Below are positions 18,054-26,055 of a stretch of 64,000 nt of DNA, in pieces. The notes under the pieces were generated by a model. It saw nothing but the letters and a program-made list of their open reading frames with translations, was not told the DNA's origin and ran no database searches. Position 1 is the stretch's first letter, and every line of letters starts with the position of its first letter. Both the position numbers and the translations under genes were made by a program. Origin of the DNA: Verrucomicrobiales bacterium (lineage in GTDB: Bacteria; Verrucomicrobiota; Verrucomicrobiia; Verrucomicrobiales; DEV007); assembly GCA_029213065.1 (NCBI GenBank), contig JARGPH010000007.1:9355-73354 (forward strand). The letters are read 5' to 3'.

Positions 18054-18668
18054 ATGTCGTTCATTCATTCCAATTCCCGGGTATCGAATAACTGCAGCGG
18101 ATTCTCTCTGCTGGAGTTGATGGTCGTGTTGGGAGTGATGGGATTGCTCCTCGCGATGAGTGTCCCGGCGTTACTGACCGCGCGCTCGGTGAGCCTCGAT
18201 ACGGCGGCGCGCAATGCAGGGGCTTTCTTTGAAGTGGCCCGGTCCCGGGCGGTGACACTGGGACGTCCTGTCCGGGTCATGATTCATGATAAGCCGGGGA
18301 ATTCGGGCTATTTCAGGCAGAAGTTGATTCGGGCCGTGGGAGCCGGGAACGGGACTTGGGAGGTGGAGGGGACTCCGCTTCTTTTGCCGCCCGATGTGGT
18401 TTTTGACGCGAGTTCACCGGACGCTGCGACCCTGAGGATGGAGTATGCGGTCGGCCGGGAGACGCCGCATTTCTGGCGCTACTATGAGATCGGGGCGGAT
18501 GGCACGATGGGGGAACGGGGGAGAAATTTTGTGATCGCTTCGGGTAATGCGGCAGGAGGGCGCATTTTCATTCCCGACCCCGATGCGGTGCGGGGTTTCC
18601 GGATCAGCAGGAATGCACGCCTTCTTTACTTCCGGAAGGCGGATGATATTGAGGAGGTTCTGAAGTGA
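18054..18668 (+). CDS. Verru_Chthon cassette protein D (pseudopilin-like)
   Basis: 204 residues. A type IV pilin-like N-terminus is clear: GFSLLELMVVLGVMGLLLAM with the conserved Glu at +5, so a prepilin peptidase could cleave after the glycine. The remainder (about 160 residues) is a GspH-like globular domain with RNARLLYFRK near the end. It matches the family described as Verru_Chthon cassette protein D, seen in arrays in Verrucomicrobium and Chthoniobacter. First gene of the set D-B-C-A; its stop overlaps the next start by one base. Function in the family is unknown. Confidence 0.85.
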   Translation: MSFIHSNSRVSNNCSGFSLLELMVVLGVMGLLLAMSVPALLTARSVSLDTAARNAGAFFEVARSRAVTLGRPVRVMIHDKPGNSGYFRQKLIRAVGAGNGTWEVEGTPLLLPPDVVFDASSPDAATLRMEYAVGRETPHFWRYYEIGADGTMGERGRNFVIASGNAAGGRIFIPDPDAVRGFRISRNARLLYFRKADDIEEVLK

Positions 18669-19255
18669 TGCGTCAGGAAACCGGACCTGTCGAAAGGGCT
18701 TCGATGATGATAGAGGCAGTGCTTGCTGTCGGGATCGTCAGTATCGGGGCTTTGAGTATCATTGGAATGCTGGGGCAATCGAACACCTTCTCCAGTGAGA
18801 ATCGGAACAGGGAGGAGGCGATTGAGAATCTCGGATTTGTGAAGTCGAAGCTTCAGGAGATTCCTTTTGAAGAGGCTTATGAGATGTTGAAGGGTCAGAC
18901 AGCGCCGTATTACTCGTATCAGTACTCGGCGAATCCTGAATCGCTGCGCAGTGATGGATCGGCTGAGCCGGAGCGCGGGGAGGGGAGCCGTCTCCGGAGA
19001 GGTTTCCGTCGTGGCGATGACCCGCTTTTGAAGAAGGATCTCGAATTTCGTGAAGGAGGTGTGTTCCGAATACGGATTTCACAGTTGCTTGCCAATGGCG
19101 CGGCGCCGGCTCCCCTCCCGCCACCTGATAAGTTGTTGTCACCCGGATTCAGTATGGCGCTGGAGTTTTTTATTGATCCCCTGCCCGGTGAAAATGAGGG
19201 GGAGTGGGTGGAAGTGAACCGGGTTCTCAGGGTGCCGGTGTCGATTACAAGATGA
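18668..19255 (+). CDS. Verru_Chthon cassette protein B (pseudopilin-like)
   Basis: 195 residues from the ATG at 18668 (TGATG overlap with gene D; a GTG one codon upstream is also possible). The N-terminus ASMMIEAVLAVGIVSIGALSI keeps the hydrophobic helix and Glu of pseudopilins but lacks a classic Gly-Phe cleavage site. A charged middle ([16 protein letters not shown]) and a beta-rich end follow. The architecture resembles PilV/GspI-type minor pilins. It overlaps the next gene by ATGA at 19252. Confidence 0.8.
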   Translation: MRQETGPVERASMMIEAVLAVGIVSIGALSIIGMLGQSNTFSSENRNREEAIENLGFVKSKLQEIPFEEAYEMLKGQTAPYYSYQYSANPESLRSDGSAEPERGEGSRLRRGFRRGDDPLLKKDLEFREGGVFRIRISQLLANGAAPAPLPPPDKLLSPGFSMALEFFIDPLPGENEGEWVEVNRVLRVPVSITR

Positions 19256-20070
19256 GGAATCCCCAAGGTAAGAATTGGTGTTCAGTGAGGGCGACAACTC
19301 TGATCGAGTTGCTCGTCTCGGTCGCGGTGACGATGTCCGTCATGGTCCTTCTCGCGATGATCGTTACAACGGTTTCGAATCAATGGACGCGCGGTTCTTC
19401 GCGCTTTTTGCTGAATACTGAGGCGGGTGTTGCGCTCGATTACCTGGCTCAGGATTTGAGATCAGTTGTCAGAAAAGGGGATGGTTCGCAGTGGCTTAGA
19501 ATCAGGAAGCCGAACCCGGGCGGGGTGAATCAGGGTTTTCTGATTCTCCTTCTGGCTCAACCGCTGGACGGGCAGGGGAAGGTGGTGACAATTGCCTACC
19601 GGCTCGGGGTTCACGATCCGATGGGTGGCAATGAGGATCGCCCGGTGATGTATCGATGTGTCTTTTCCCCGGAGGACACGATTGAGCATCTCGGTGCGGA
19701 GGATCTTGAGGCGGCTTGGTACACCCGGCTGGATGAGGTCCTCGATGATGACTGGTTTCTTGCTGAGAAGGTGATCGAAGCGAATCTTACGTTTCATCTC
19801 AGGGATTCGGACGGGAAAAGTGTCATCGTTGAGTGCCTGAATAATGCGAGTGGCGGAGAGGCTTTGGTGGTTGATGGAAAACCGGTCGATGTCGCCGGAA
19901 CGACGTTGGAAAGCGTCACGGTGAGGCTCCTTTTGTTGGATGAGACCGGGCTGGAAGTGTTGCAGAAGGGAACCCTGCCAATACCTGAAATTCTTACCCG
20001 CTACGGGAATGAGTATGTGGAGGAAGTGAAGTTCCCGGGGACAATCGGTGAGATCAAGTATGATATTTAA
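19252..20070 (+). CDS. Verru_Chthon cassette protein C (pseudopilin-like)
   Basis: 272 residues from the ATG at 19252, chosen because it overlaps the stop of gene B as ATGA. Near the N-terminus is the pseudopilin helix TTLIELLVSVAVTMSVMVLLA with the conserved Glu. The following 220 residues are like PilW/GspJ-type minor pilins (WTRGSSRFLLNTEAGVALDYLAQDLRSVVR). The C-terminal part contains beta strands and YGNEYVEEVKFPG. Its end overlaps the start of gene A by 11 nt. Confidence 0.8.
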   Translation: MRNPQGKNWCSVRATTLIELLVSVAVTMSVMVLLAMIVTTVSNQWTRGSSRFLLNTEAGVALDYLAQDLRSVVRKGDGSQWLRIRKPNPGGVNQGFLILLLAQPLDGQGKVVTIAYRLGVHDPMGGNEDRPVMYRCVFSPEDTIEHLGAEDLEAAWYTRLDEVLDDDWFLAEKVIEANLTFHLRDSDGKSVIVECLNNASGGEALVVDGKPVDVAGTTLESVTVRLLLLDETGLEVLQKGTLPIPEILTRYGNEYVEEVKFPGTIGEIKYDI

Positions 20071-23000
20071 TCGACATTGTCAGTCGCGCAGGGGATTTGC
20101 GCTGATCACCACTTTGCTATTGTTGGTGTTGGCGGTCATGCTCGTGGTCGCTCTCCTGAGCCTCCGGATGAAGGAGGGTAGTAAGGTTTCAAGTGATCGC
20201 GAGCTGGCGGCGGCGCGGGCCAATGCCCTCTATGCGCTGGATCTCGCGATGGGTGAATTGCAGCGCTACGCGGGACCGGATCAGGCGGTCTCGGGATCGG
20301 CTTCGCTTCTTGAGGAGAGCGCTGTTCCCAATCCTCATTGGACCGGTATTTGGAGCTCGACTGAGGCGGGGCGATCGAACGAATCCGTCGGCGCTTTTCT
20401 GGTTAGTGGAAATGAGAAATTCGATCTCAATGAAACCACCGTTGCCTATCCGGCGGGGTATCTGGATCCCCTTAATCCGCTCGATCCGGGTGATCCCGAT
20501 GTCCTCGAGCTTGTCAAAGAGACGACGAATTCCCCGGCGCGTCAGGTTCTTGTGGAAAGGCAGGATGTTCCCGCCGATGCGGATGCGGTGCGGAGGGGGC
20601 ACTACGCCTACTGGGTTGGAGATGAGGGCGTGAAGGCTCGCGTCGATATAAGGGATCCTTTTCGGAACGATTCATCTGACGAGGCGAAATCGAACCGTTT
20701 GCGACTTGCCCAGCGGGTGGGGAGCGAGGCTGTGCTCCCTGATCTCAATACCAACGATGAACGCCTCGACTCGGTCACGAGTCTGGAGGAGATCGAGTTG
20801 TTGCAGGCTTCCGGTGCGGCGCCGGGGAGTGATGTCGCGCGTGAGAAACTTCACGATTTGACGACGTTGAGCACCGGTCTTTTGACGGATCTTAGGAAGG
20901 GCGGGTTAAAGCAGGATCTGACTTTGGCTTTCGAAAATGATGAAGTTTTCGAACGTCTTTTCGGAGCTGAGAAGACCGGGGTGATATCAACCACCGCAGT
21001 GTCGAAGGAAGACGTCTATAAACTGGATCTTTCGAGGTTGAATGATTTCTACCTCGTGCCTGAAATTCTTGAGACAGCGACGAAGGAGTATCCTTCTGAA
21101 GGTGCCTGGGTCGGTGGTCCGAACTGGGGCAATCTGCGTGAGTATTTCCTGCTCTACAGAGAGCCGGAGACGCATTTTCCGTTTCTTCCCCATCCCCGCT
21201 GTGCGGTTCGGATGCGCCAGTATGCTTTCAATCCTTACAAGCATGCCAACGGGGCCAGCGCGAAGTATGATTACTACCAGCGCAACAGTCCTGTCTCACC
21301 GGTTCTGTCGCGGGCGCAAATGAATGTGCGGCTGCGATCACGAAAGGTGGGGACTACCGGGGCGGGTGACGATGAAGAGGACCTCTATGAAATTGATCTC
21401 GAGATCCAACCCGTCATCGGAATCTGGAATCCTCACAATATCGCATTCACTGATAGAATTTACCGCTTTGACTGGGAAATTTCGGTGTATCTGGATTTGA
21501 AAGTTAACGGGACTACTCGCCGGTATGATCTCTATCGGTTGTGGAACAATGATACCCCCTGGTTTTCGCTGAATACTCAGCAGGTGAACCTTCAACCGGG
21601 TGAGATGCGGTTGTTCACGATCGATACGCGTCGGTCACTTTCGCAGCGAGTGACGCTCGTTCCGAGGTGGAGTGACAACGGGGCTTTTCGAATCGCTTTG
21701 CCGGAGACGCCACCTGCCTACAGGAAGGCTGCGGGCCCGGCCCTTCGAGTTACCGGAAGTCAATCCGTTGAGATCGAAGAGGTGGGTCTCGTCGCCCCTC
21801 CTGCGAGTGAGGGCTGGTCCGGGGCGCTTAAAGATCTCCAGAAGCACAATACTTTCATGGCGATCAAGTATGGTGAGAGCGTTGGTTCCGCATCCAGTGC
21901 GGTCGAGAGCTCCAGTGTGAGAATGAATAACCTCTGGAAAGCGGATGATGAGTCCGGTCCGGCAGTGGTGCCGGCGCCGGGAGATGCGATCCCCCCGTTT
22001 CAAGCGGCACGCCATCTCGAGGAACCTGCACATCTTGCCGCGTGGTCCTACACGATGAGGACAAGTCGGGAGGATGATCTCGGGCATCGCAATTTTATCG
22101 ACAGCAACGTCCGCGCGATCGCGGCGAGCTCAAGGTGGGATGGCTCCGTTGAAGACCGGGGCTGGCGTTCGATGGGGTGGCTTAATGACGGGGCCGAAAG
22201 GGCGCTTCTTCCTCCGGGGAATGTTGAACCGGAGGCGGATGGCCTCGACCGGTATCGTGCTTTCGGGGGGAATGCGATCGGAGCGGGAGGTCAGAATCAT
22301 CTCATCCTCTTCGACGTGCCACGCGAACCTCTCGTCAGTGTCGGGCAATTGCAGCATGCCAATATCGGGCGTTACAATAACGAGCCCTCTTTCGTGGTCG
22401 GAAATTCTTATCAGAATGTCAGGATACCGCTCGATCAAACTGAAGTGCGTGATTTTGCGGATCACGATGACAATGGGATTGGATACGAAACCAAAAAGCT
22501 TGATGTCTTTGATTTGTCCTATCTCGTGAACGAAGTGCTCTGGGATTCCTGGTTCTTCTCGACCTTTGAGTATTCTGACGTGGTGCAGCAGTTCGCTGAT
22601 CTCAAGGCCGCCCAGCCTCTCCCTAATTCCCGTTACCGATTGTACGATCCTGACGAAAGCCTCGAGGGGGACGACTTCGGGGCTGCGGTAGGTGACGATG
22701 AAGCATACCGGGTGCTGGGAGCGAGGTTTCTTGTCGAGGGGGCTTTCAATGTGAACTCCACCTCGGTTGAAGCGTGGAAAGCGGTGCTGCACTCGATGAG
22801 CGATTTGGTGATACCTGAATATGATGTGCACACCGGAAGTTATTTAAAAGAGGAGAGGGGAAAGGTTGTCTTCAGCCGGTTTGTGCGTCCGTTTGGTGGA
22901 GCGTTCCATTCGAGTCAAAGTCCATCGGACGAGTCCTATTGGAGGGGTTACCGGGAGCTTGATTCCAATGCGATTGATGAGTTGGCGGTAGAGATCGTGC

Positions 23001-23587
23001 GTCAGGTGAAAATGAGGGGGCCGTTTCGCTCGATGGCGGATTTTGTGAATCGATCTCTCGTCGATTTGGATTCGTCGTCAGCTCCGCAAGATGACACCCG
23101 GCTCTCGGGTGCCCTGCAGTCTGCTTTGGATCGGGTCGATTCGATCAACGCCGCGATCGATCCCGGAATTGCCTCACCGGTGGCTCCGATCCCGGATCCG
23201 GGAAATGAGTTCCACGATGTTCCGGAAGCAGCTACGCAGGGAACCGGATTTCCGGGATACCTGCTGCAGGGTGATATTCTGCAGGCTCTCGCCCCTACCT
23301 TGACGGCACGTTCTGACACCTTTCGGATTCGCACGTATGGGGACAGAGTGGTAACGCCGGGAAGCAGTGGAGGTGTCGAGGTGCCCACCGCGAGAGTTTG
23401 GTGTGAAGCGATCGTGCAGCGTCTCCCGGAACCGCTTGAGCCGCTTGATGCGGGTATTTCTGAGGCACGAAATTTGATCCAATCGCCGGAGGATGTGGAT
23501 AGTTTTTACACAGCGAAAGGGCGGACCTATTTTGGAAGACGCTTTCGTGTTATTTCTTTCCGTTGGCTGAGAGAGGAGGATCTCTAG
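20060..23587 (+). CDS. Verru_Chthon cassette protein A (very large pseudopilin-like protein)
   Basis: 1175 residues from the ATG at 20060; a GTG at 20048 would add four codons. The N-terminus RRGFALITTLLLLVLAVMLVVALLSL resembles a GspK/PilX-type pseudopilin helix with a Gly-Phe junction but no +5 Glu. A second helix, AAARANALYALDLAMGELQRYAG, is the usual follow-up. The rest is one very large exported region of beta-rich character, and I recognise no enzymatic motif. Length and order match cassette protein A. Pseudopilins normally have 100-350 residues, so a member over 1100 suggests a structural tip or adhesin role; this is inference. Confidence 0.85.
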   Translation: MIFNRHCQSRRGFALITTLLLLVLAVMLVVALLSLRMKEGSKVSSDRELAAARANALYALDLAMGELQRYAGPDQAVSGSASLLEESAVPNPHWTGIWSSTEAGRSNESVGAFLVSGNEKFDLNETTVAYPAGYLDPLNPLDPGDPDVLELVKETTNSPARQVLVERQDVPADADAVRRGHYAYWVGDEGVKARVDIRDPFRNDSSDEAKSNRLRLAQRVGSEAVLPDLNTNDERLDSVTSLEEIELLQASGAAPGSDVAREKLHDLTTLSTGLLTDLRKGGLKQDLTLAFENDEVFERLFGAEKTGVISTTAVSKEDVYKLDLSRLNDFYLVPEILETATKEYPSEGAWVGGPNWGNLREYFLLYREPETHFPFLPHPRCAVRMRQYAFNPYKHANGASAKYDYYQRNSPVSPVLSRAQMNVRLRSRKVGTTGAGDDEEDLYEIDLEIQPVIGIWNPHNIAFTDRIYRFDWEISVYLDLKVNGTTRRYDLYRLWNNDTPWFSLNTQQVNLQPGEMRLFTIDTRRSLSQRVTLVPRWSDNGAFRIALPETPPAYRKAAGPALRVTGSQSVEIEEVGLVAPPASEGWSGALKDLQKHNTFMAIKYGESVGSASSAVESSSVRMNNLWKADDESGPAVVPAPGDAIPPFQAARHLEEPAHLAAWSYTMRTSREDDLGHRNFIDSNVRAIAASSRWDGSVEDRGWRSMGWLNDGAERALLPPGNVEPEADGLDRYRAFGGNAIGAGGQNHLILFDVPREPLVSVGQLQHANIGRYNNEPSFVVGNSYQNVRIPLDQTEVRDFADHDDNGIGYETKKLDVFDLSYLVNEVLWDSWFFSTFEYSDVVQQFADLKAAQPLPNSRYRLYDPDESLEGDDFGAAVGDDEAYRVLGARFLVEGAFNVNSTSVEAWKAVLHSMSDLVIPEYDVHTGSYLKEERGKVVFSRFVRPFGGAFHSSQSPSDESYWRGYRELDSNAIDELAVEIVRQVKMRGPFRSMADFVNRSLVDLDSSSAPQDDTRLSGALQSALDRVDSINAAIDPGIASPVAPIPDPGNEFHDVPEAATQGTGFPGYLLQGDILQALAPTLTARSDTFRIRTYGDRVVTPGSSGGVEVPTARVWCEAIVQRLPEPLEPLDAGISEARNLIQSPEDVDSFYTAKGRTYFGRRFRVISFRWLREEDL

Positions 23588-23608
23588 TTTCTTTGTTTTA
23601 ATTGTTCG

Positions 23609-24331
23609 ATGTCCCCGTTTCAAAAAATTTCCAAGATAGTGCGACTTCTCGTCGTGATCCTCGCGGTTGCCCTCTCAAGTCACGCGCAGGAGCAGGACGG
23701 CTTCGTGAAGGCGGAGATTCTGACTTTATCTCTCTCCGGCGTCGTTTCAGATCTTCACTACCTATCGAAAGAGGGGCTTGCCCGGACAACGGTTTACAGC
23801 CGCGGGTTCGGCATTCCGATTGAATACGAAGGACCGCAGGAAATGATCTTTTTCCGCCCGACCGCGAATCCGGAGGGGTTCTCCGGTGGCGACAGGAAGA
23901 TCGTTTCCCGCGTTACTCTGCCTTCCGGGGTGAGCCGTGTCCTTCTCCTCTTTGAGAAAATTGAGGGAGCTGATGATGAGGCCTACAGGATCATTCCGAT
24001 TAACAATGATCCGGGAAAAATGCCGGCCGGTGCCTATCGCATCCTCAATCTTTCCACGGTTCCGTTTGTGGGAAAGATAGGAGGTAGTCGCATTAATCTG
24101 GCGCAGGGAAAAACCACGATCGTTTCTGATGGCGGAGATGAGAACGGGAATTTCGAAGTGCGTTTCTTCTCAACCGAAAAGGGAAAGGAAGGTGTCGTCT
24201 ACAGCTCGGTGTGGCAGACGAAAAAGACGAGGCGAACGACGGTCTTTCTTCTCGCCTCCACCTCGGATCGACAGGATCTCGAGGTGCGGAAATTTATCGA
24301 GCCCTTCGTCGAGAAGAAAAAGAAGAAGTGA
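23609..24331 (+). CDS. Exported protein linked to the Verru_Chthon cassette, unknown
   Basis: 240 residues, 21 nt after gene A on the same strand. Residues 1-27 are a signal peptide ending SHAQ. The mature protein is beta-rich (IIPINNDPGKMPAGAYRILNLST, FVGKIGG) and ends in a run of lysines (EKKKKK). No pilin helix is present, so it is a soluble or surface protein rather than a pseudopilin. I cannot name a family. The AYRILNLS-type segment resembles small beta-sandwich domains. Its position suggests it works with, or is exported by, the cassette. Confidence 0.7.
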   Translation: MSPFQKISKIVRLLVVILAVALSSHAQEQDGFVKAEILTLSLSGVVSDLHYLSKEGLARTTVYSRGFGIPIEYEGPQEMIFFRPTANPEGFSGGDRKIVSRVTLPSGVSRVLLLFEKIEGADDEAYRIIPINNDPGKMPAGAYRILNLSTVPFVGKIGGSRINLAQGKTTIVSDGGDENGNFEVRFFSTEKGKEGVVYSSVWQTKKTRRTTVFLLASTSDRQDLEVRKFIEPFVEKKKKK

Positions 24332-24344
24332 CGGGTCAGGTGGT

Positions 24345-24962
24345 TTAAGCCTGCAAATACGGGTTGGTCGCCTTTTCCTCACCGATTGTGGTGGTGGGAC
24401 CGTGGCCGGGAAGCACGTGTGTTTCGTCGGGCAGCGGCCAGAGCTTTTCTTTGATCCCGTTGATGAGTTGCTCGTGGCTGCCGTTGGGGAAATCGGTGCG
24501 TCCGATGCCCTGTTTAAAAAGAACGTCCCCGCCGAACATGACGGGTTGGCCGGCGATACGGAAGCAAACGCTGTCCGGTGAGTGACCCGGAACGTGATAC
24601 AATTCGAGTTCGAGTTCTTCGAGCCTGAGCGTGGTTTCACCTTCGAGAAGGTGGTCGACCCGGTAAGGTTCCAGCTCGCAGGGAACGCCCGTCATTTCTT
24701 CAAGGCGCTTCGCGAGAGTGAGTTCTTCGGAAGGTTCCGACCAGGCCCAAATCGGACAGTCCGACTGGACCTGAGCAGCACCTGCTCCGATGACGTGGTC
24801 GTGATGCTGATGGGTCAAAATGATGCCATCGAGCTTGATGTTTTTGGACTCAATCCACTCGCTCACTCCCTCGGGAGCATCGAAGAGCCATGCTTTACCA
24901 TTGGCTTCAAAGAGGTAGCCGTTTGTTTGGAAAAGTCCGCCGCAATAGATATCGATTTGCAT
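24345..24962 (-). CDS. MBL-fold metallo-hydrolase (glyoxalase II-like)
   Basis: 205 residues. The metal-binding motif HQHHDH is at about residue 51 (THQHHDHVIGAG), with GHSPDSVCFRI and GGDVLFKQGIGRTDFPNG carrying the further ligands and HVLPGHGP the last histidine. This is the compact type of glyoxalase II-like hydrolases, which hydrolyse thioesters. No signal peptide. Its stop lies 13 nt from the converging cassette gene. It starts 33 nt after the RidA gene, so the two form an operon. Confidence 0.88.
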   Translation of the reverse strand: MQIDIYCGGLFQTNGYLFEANGKAWLFDAPEGVSEWIESKNIKLDGIILTHQHHDHVIGAGAAQVQSDCPIWAWSEPSEELTLAKRLEEMTGVPCELEPYRVDHLLEGETTLRLEELELELYHVPGHSPDSVCFRIAGQPVMFGGDVLFKQGIGRTDFPNGSHEQLINGIKEKLWPLPDETHVLPGHGPTTTIGEEKATNPYLQA

Positions 24963-24995
24963 GAGGAGTCGGAGTAGGAGTGGAGGGGCGCCTGC

Positions 24996-25433
24996 TTAGA
25001 GAATTTCAAAAACGGCCTCGACCTCAACGGCGACTCCGGTGGGGAGGGCGGAGAAACCGACCGCGCTGCGGGCGTGGTAGCCGTCACCGTCTTTGCCGTA
25101 AAGTTCGTGGAGAAGGTCCGATGCCCCGTTGATGACGAGATGCTGATCGGTGAAGCTCTGATCTGAATAGACCATTCCGAGGAGTTTAATGACACGGAGA
25201 CCGTTGATGGTGCCGTGTTCGTTGTGGACGGAGCGGAGGATTTTCTCGCAGCAGTTTTTGGCGGCTTCGTAACCCTCTTCGACGCTGACGCCTTTTCCGA
25301 GAATCCCCTTGAGGTCACTGACGTGGCCCGAGGTGATGAGCTGGTTTCCGCTGCGGATACAGAGATTCAGGTATCCTGCTTCCTGAGGTGAGAGATCGAT
25401 TCCGAGTTCGTTGGCTTTTTCTTCCGGTGACAT
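24996..25433 (-). CDS. RidA/YjgF-family protein
   Basis: 145 residues from the ATG at 25433; an upstream in-frame start would add a basic non-conserved segment. The family features are clear: GNQLITSGHVSDLKG, EGYEAAKNCCEKILRSV, VIKLLGMVYSDQSF and the C-terminal ARSAVGFSALPTGVAVEVEAVFEI, which includes the Arg and Glu of the active cleft. RidA-type proteins hydrolyse reactive enamine/imine intermediates, but this subgroup (LGIDLSPQE N-terminus) is less studied. It is followed by the MBL hydrolase. Confidence 0.88.
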   Translation of the reverse strand: MSPEEKANELGIDLSPQEAGYLNLCIRSGNQLITSGHVSDLKGILGKGVSVEEGYEAAKNCCEKILRSVHNEHGTINGLRVIKLLGMVYSDQSFTDQHLVINGASDLLHELYGKDGDGYHARSAVGFSALPTGVAVEVEAVFEIL

Positions 25434-25566
25434 GGCTCGGTTGTAATGCGGGCGGGGCAGTTTTTCCAGTGGAAAGCGCGTTCCTTTGCGCCGTGATGGT
25501 GCAATGGGGGCTCGCAAGGTGGAAACAAAGTAGTATCATTGAGGAGGACCTTTACCCGCTGTGATT

Positions 25567-25878
25567 ATGAAATATCTCTTTGTTGCTTTCCTTTTTGCTT
25601 TTGGATTTACCTCATGTGAAACGACGGACTCCGCTGCTCCGGGAGTTGCCGATTCCGCGCAGACGTCTACCGCTGCATCGACAAACGAGTCTCCTTCCGT
25701 TTCATCCGGCGTGAAATCGTACCCCCGGGATACCTGTCTCGTAACCGGTGAAAAGCTCGACGCGAGAGGAACGCCGATGAGCTTCGTTCATAAGGGGCAG
25801 GAAGTGAAAGTGTGCTGCGCGGCCTGTGAGATGGCTTTTAAAATGACCCCGGGAACTTACCTCGCGAGGATTCAATAG
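25567..25878 (+). CDS. Small lipoprotein with a cysteine-rich (YHS/TRASH-like) metal-binding domain
   Basis: 103 residues from the ATG at 25567 (a GTG two codons upstream is possible). The signal MKYLFVAFLFAFGFTSC carries a lipobox ending C17, then a Ser/Thr/Ala-rich linker. The last 50 residues hold CLVTGEKL and VCCAACEMAF, a cysteine arrangement like TRASH/YHS metal-binding domains. Such domains often bind Cu or heavy metals. It is a lone plus-strand gene between RidA and the DUF1549 operon. Metal type cannot be told from sequence. Confidence 0.7.
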   Translation: MKYLFVAFLFAFGFTSCETTDSAAPGVADSAQTSTAASTNESPSVSSGVKSYPRDTCLVTGEKLDARGTPMSFVHKGQEVKVCCAACEMAFKMTPGTYLARIQ

Positions 25879-26055
25879 GTTTCAGGTTCTGCGGGGGGAA
25901 CGGCGCGCAAAATGGCGATCAATCAGCGCGATCACGCGCCCATGCAGTGGTGTCAATGCGCAGGCCGTTGAGGTAGCTTTCTTACCCTGATTGGTCACAT
26001 CGGCGAGGGACGAGCCCTTTTGCCTTTGAGCACGATCAGTAAGCCTCCGGTTTTC

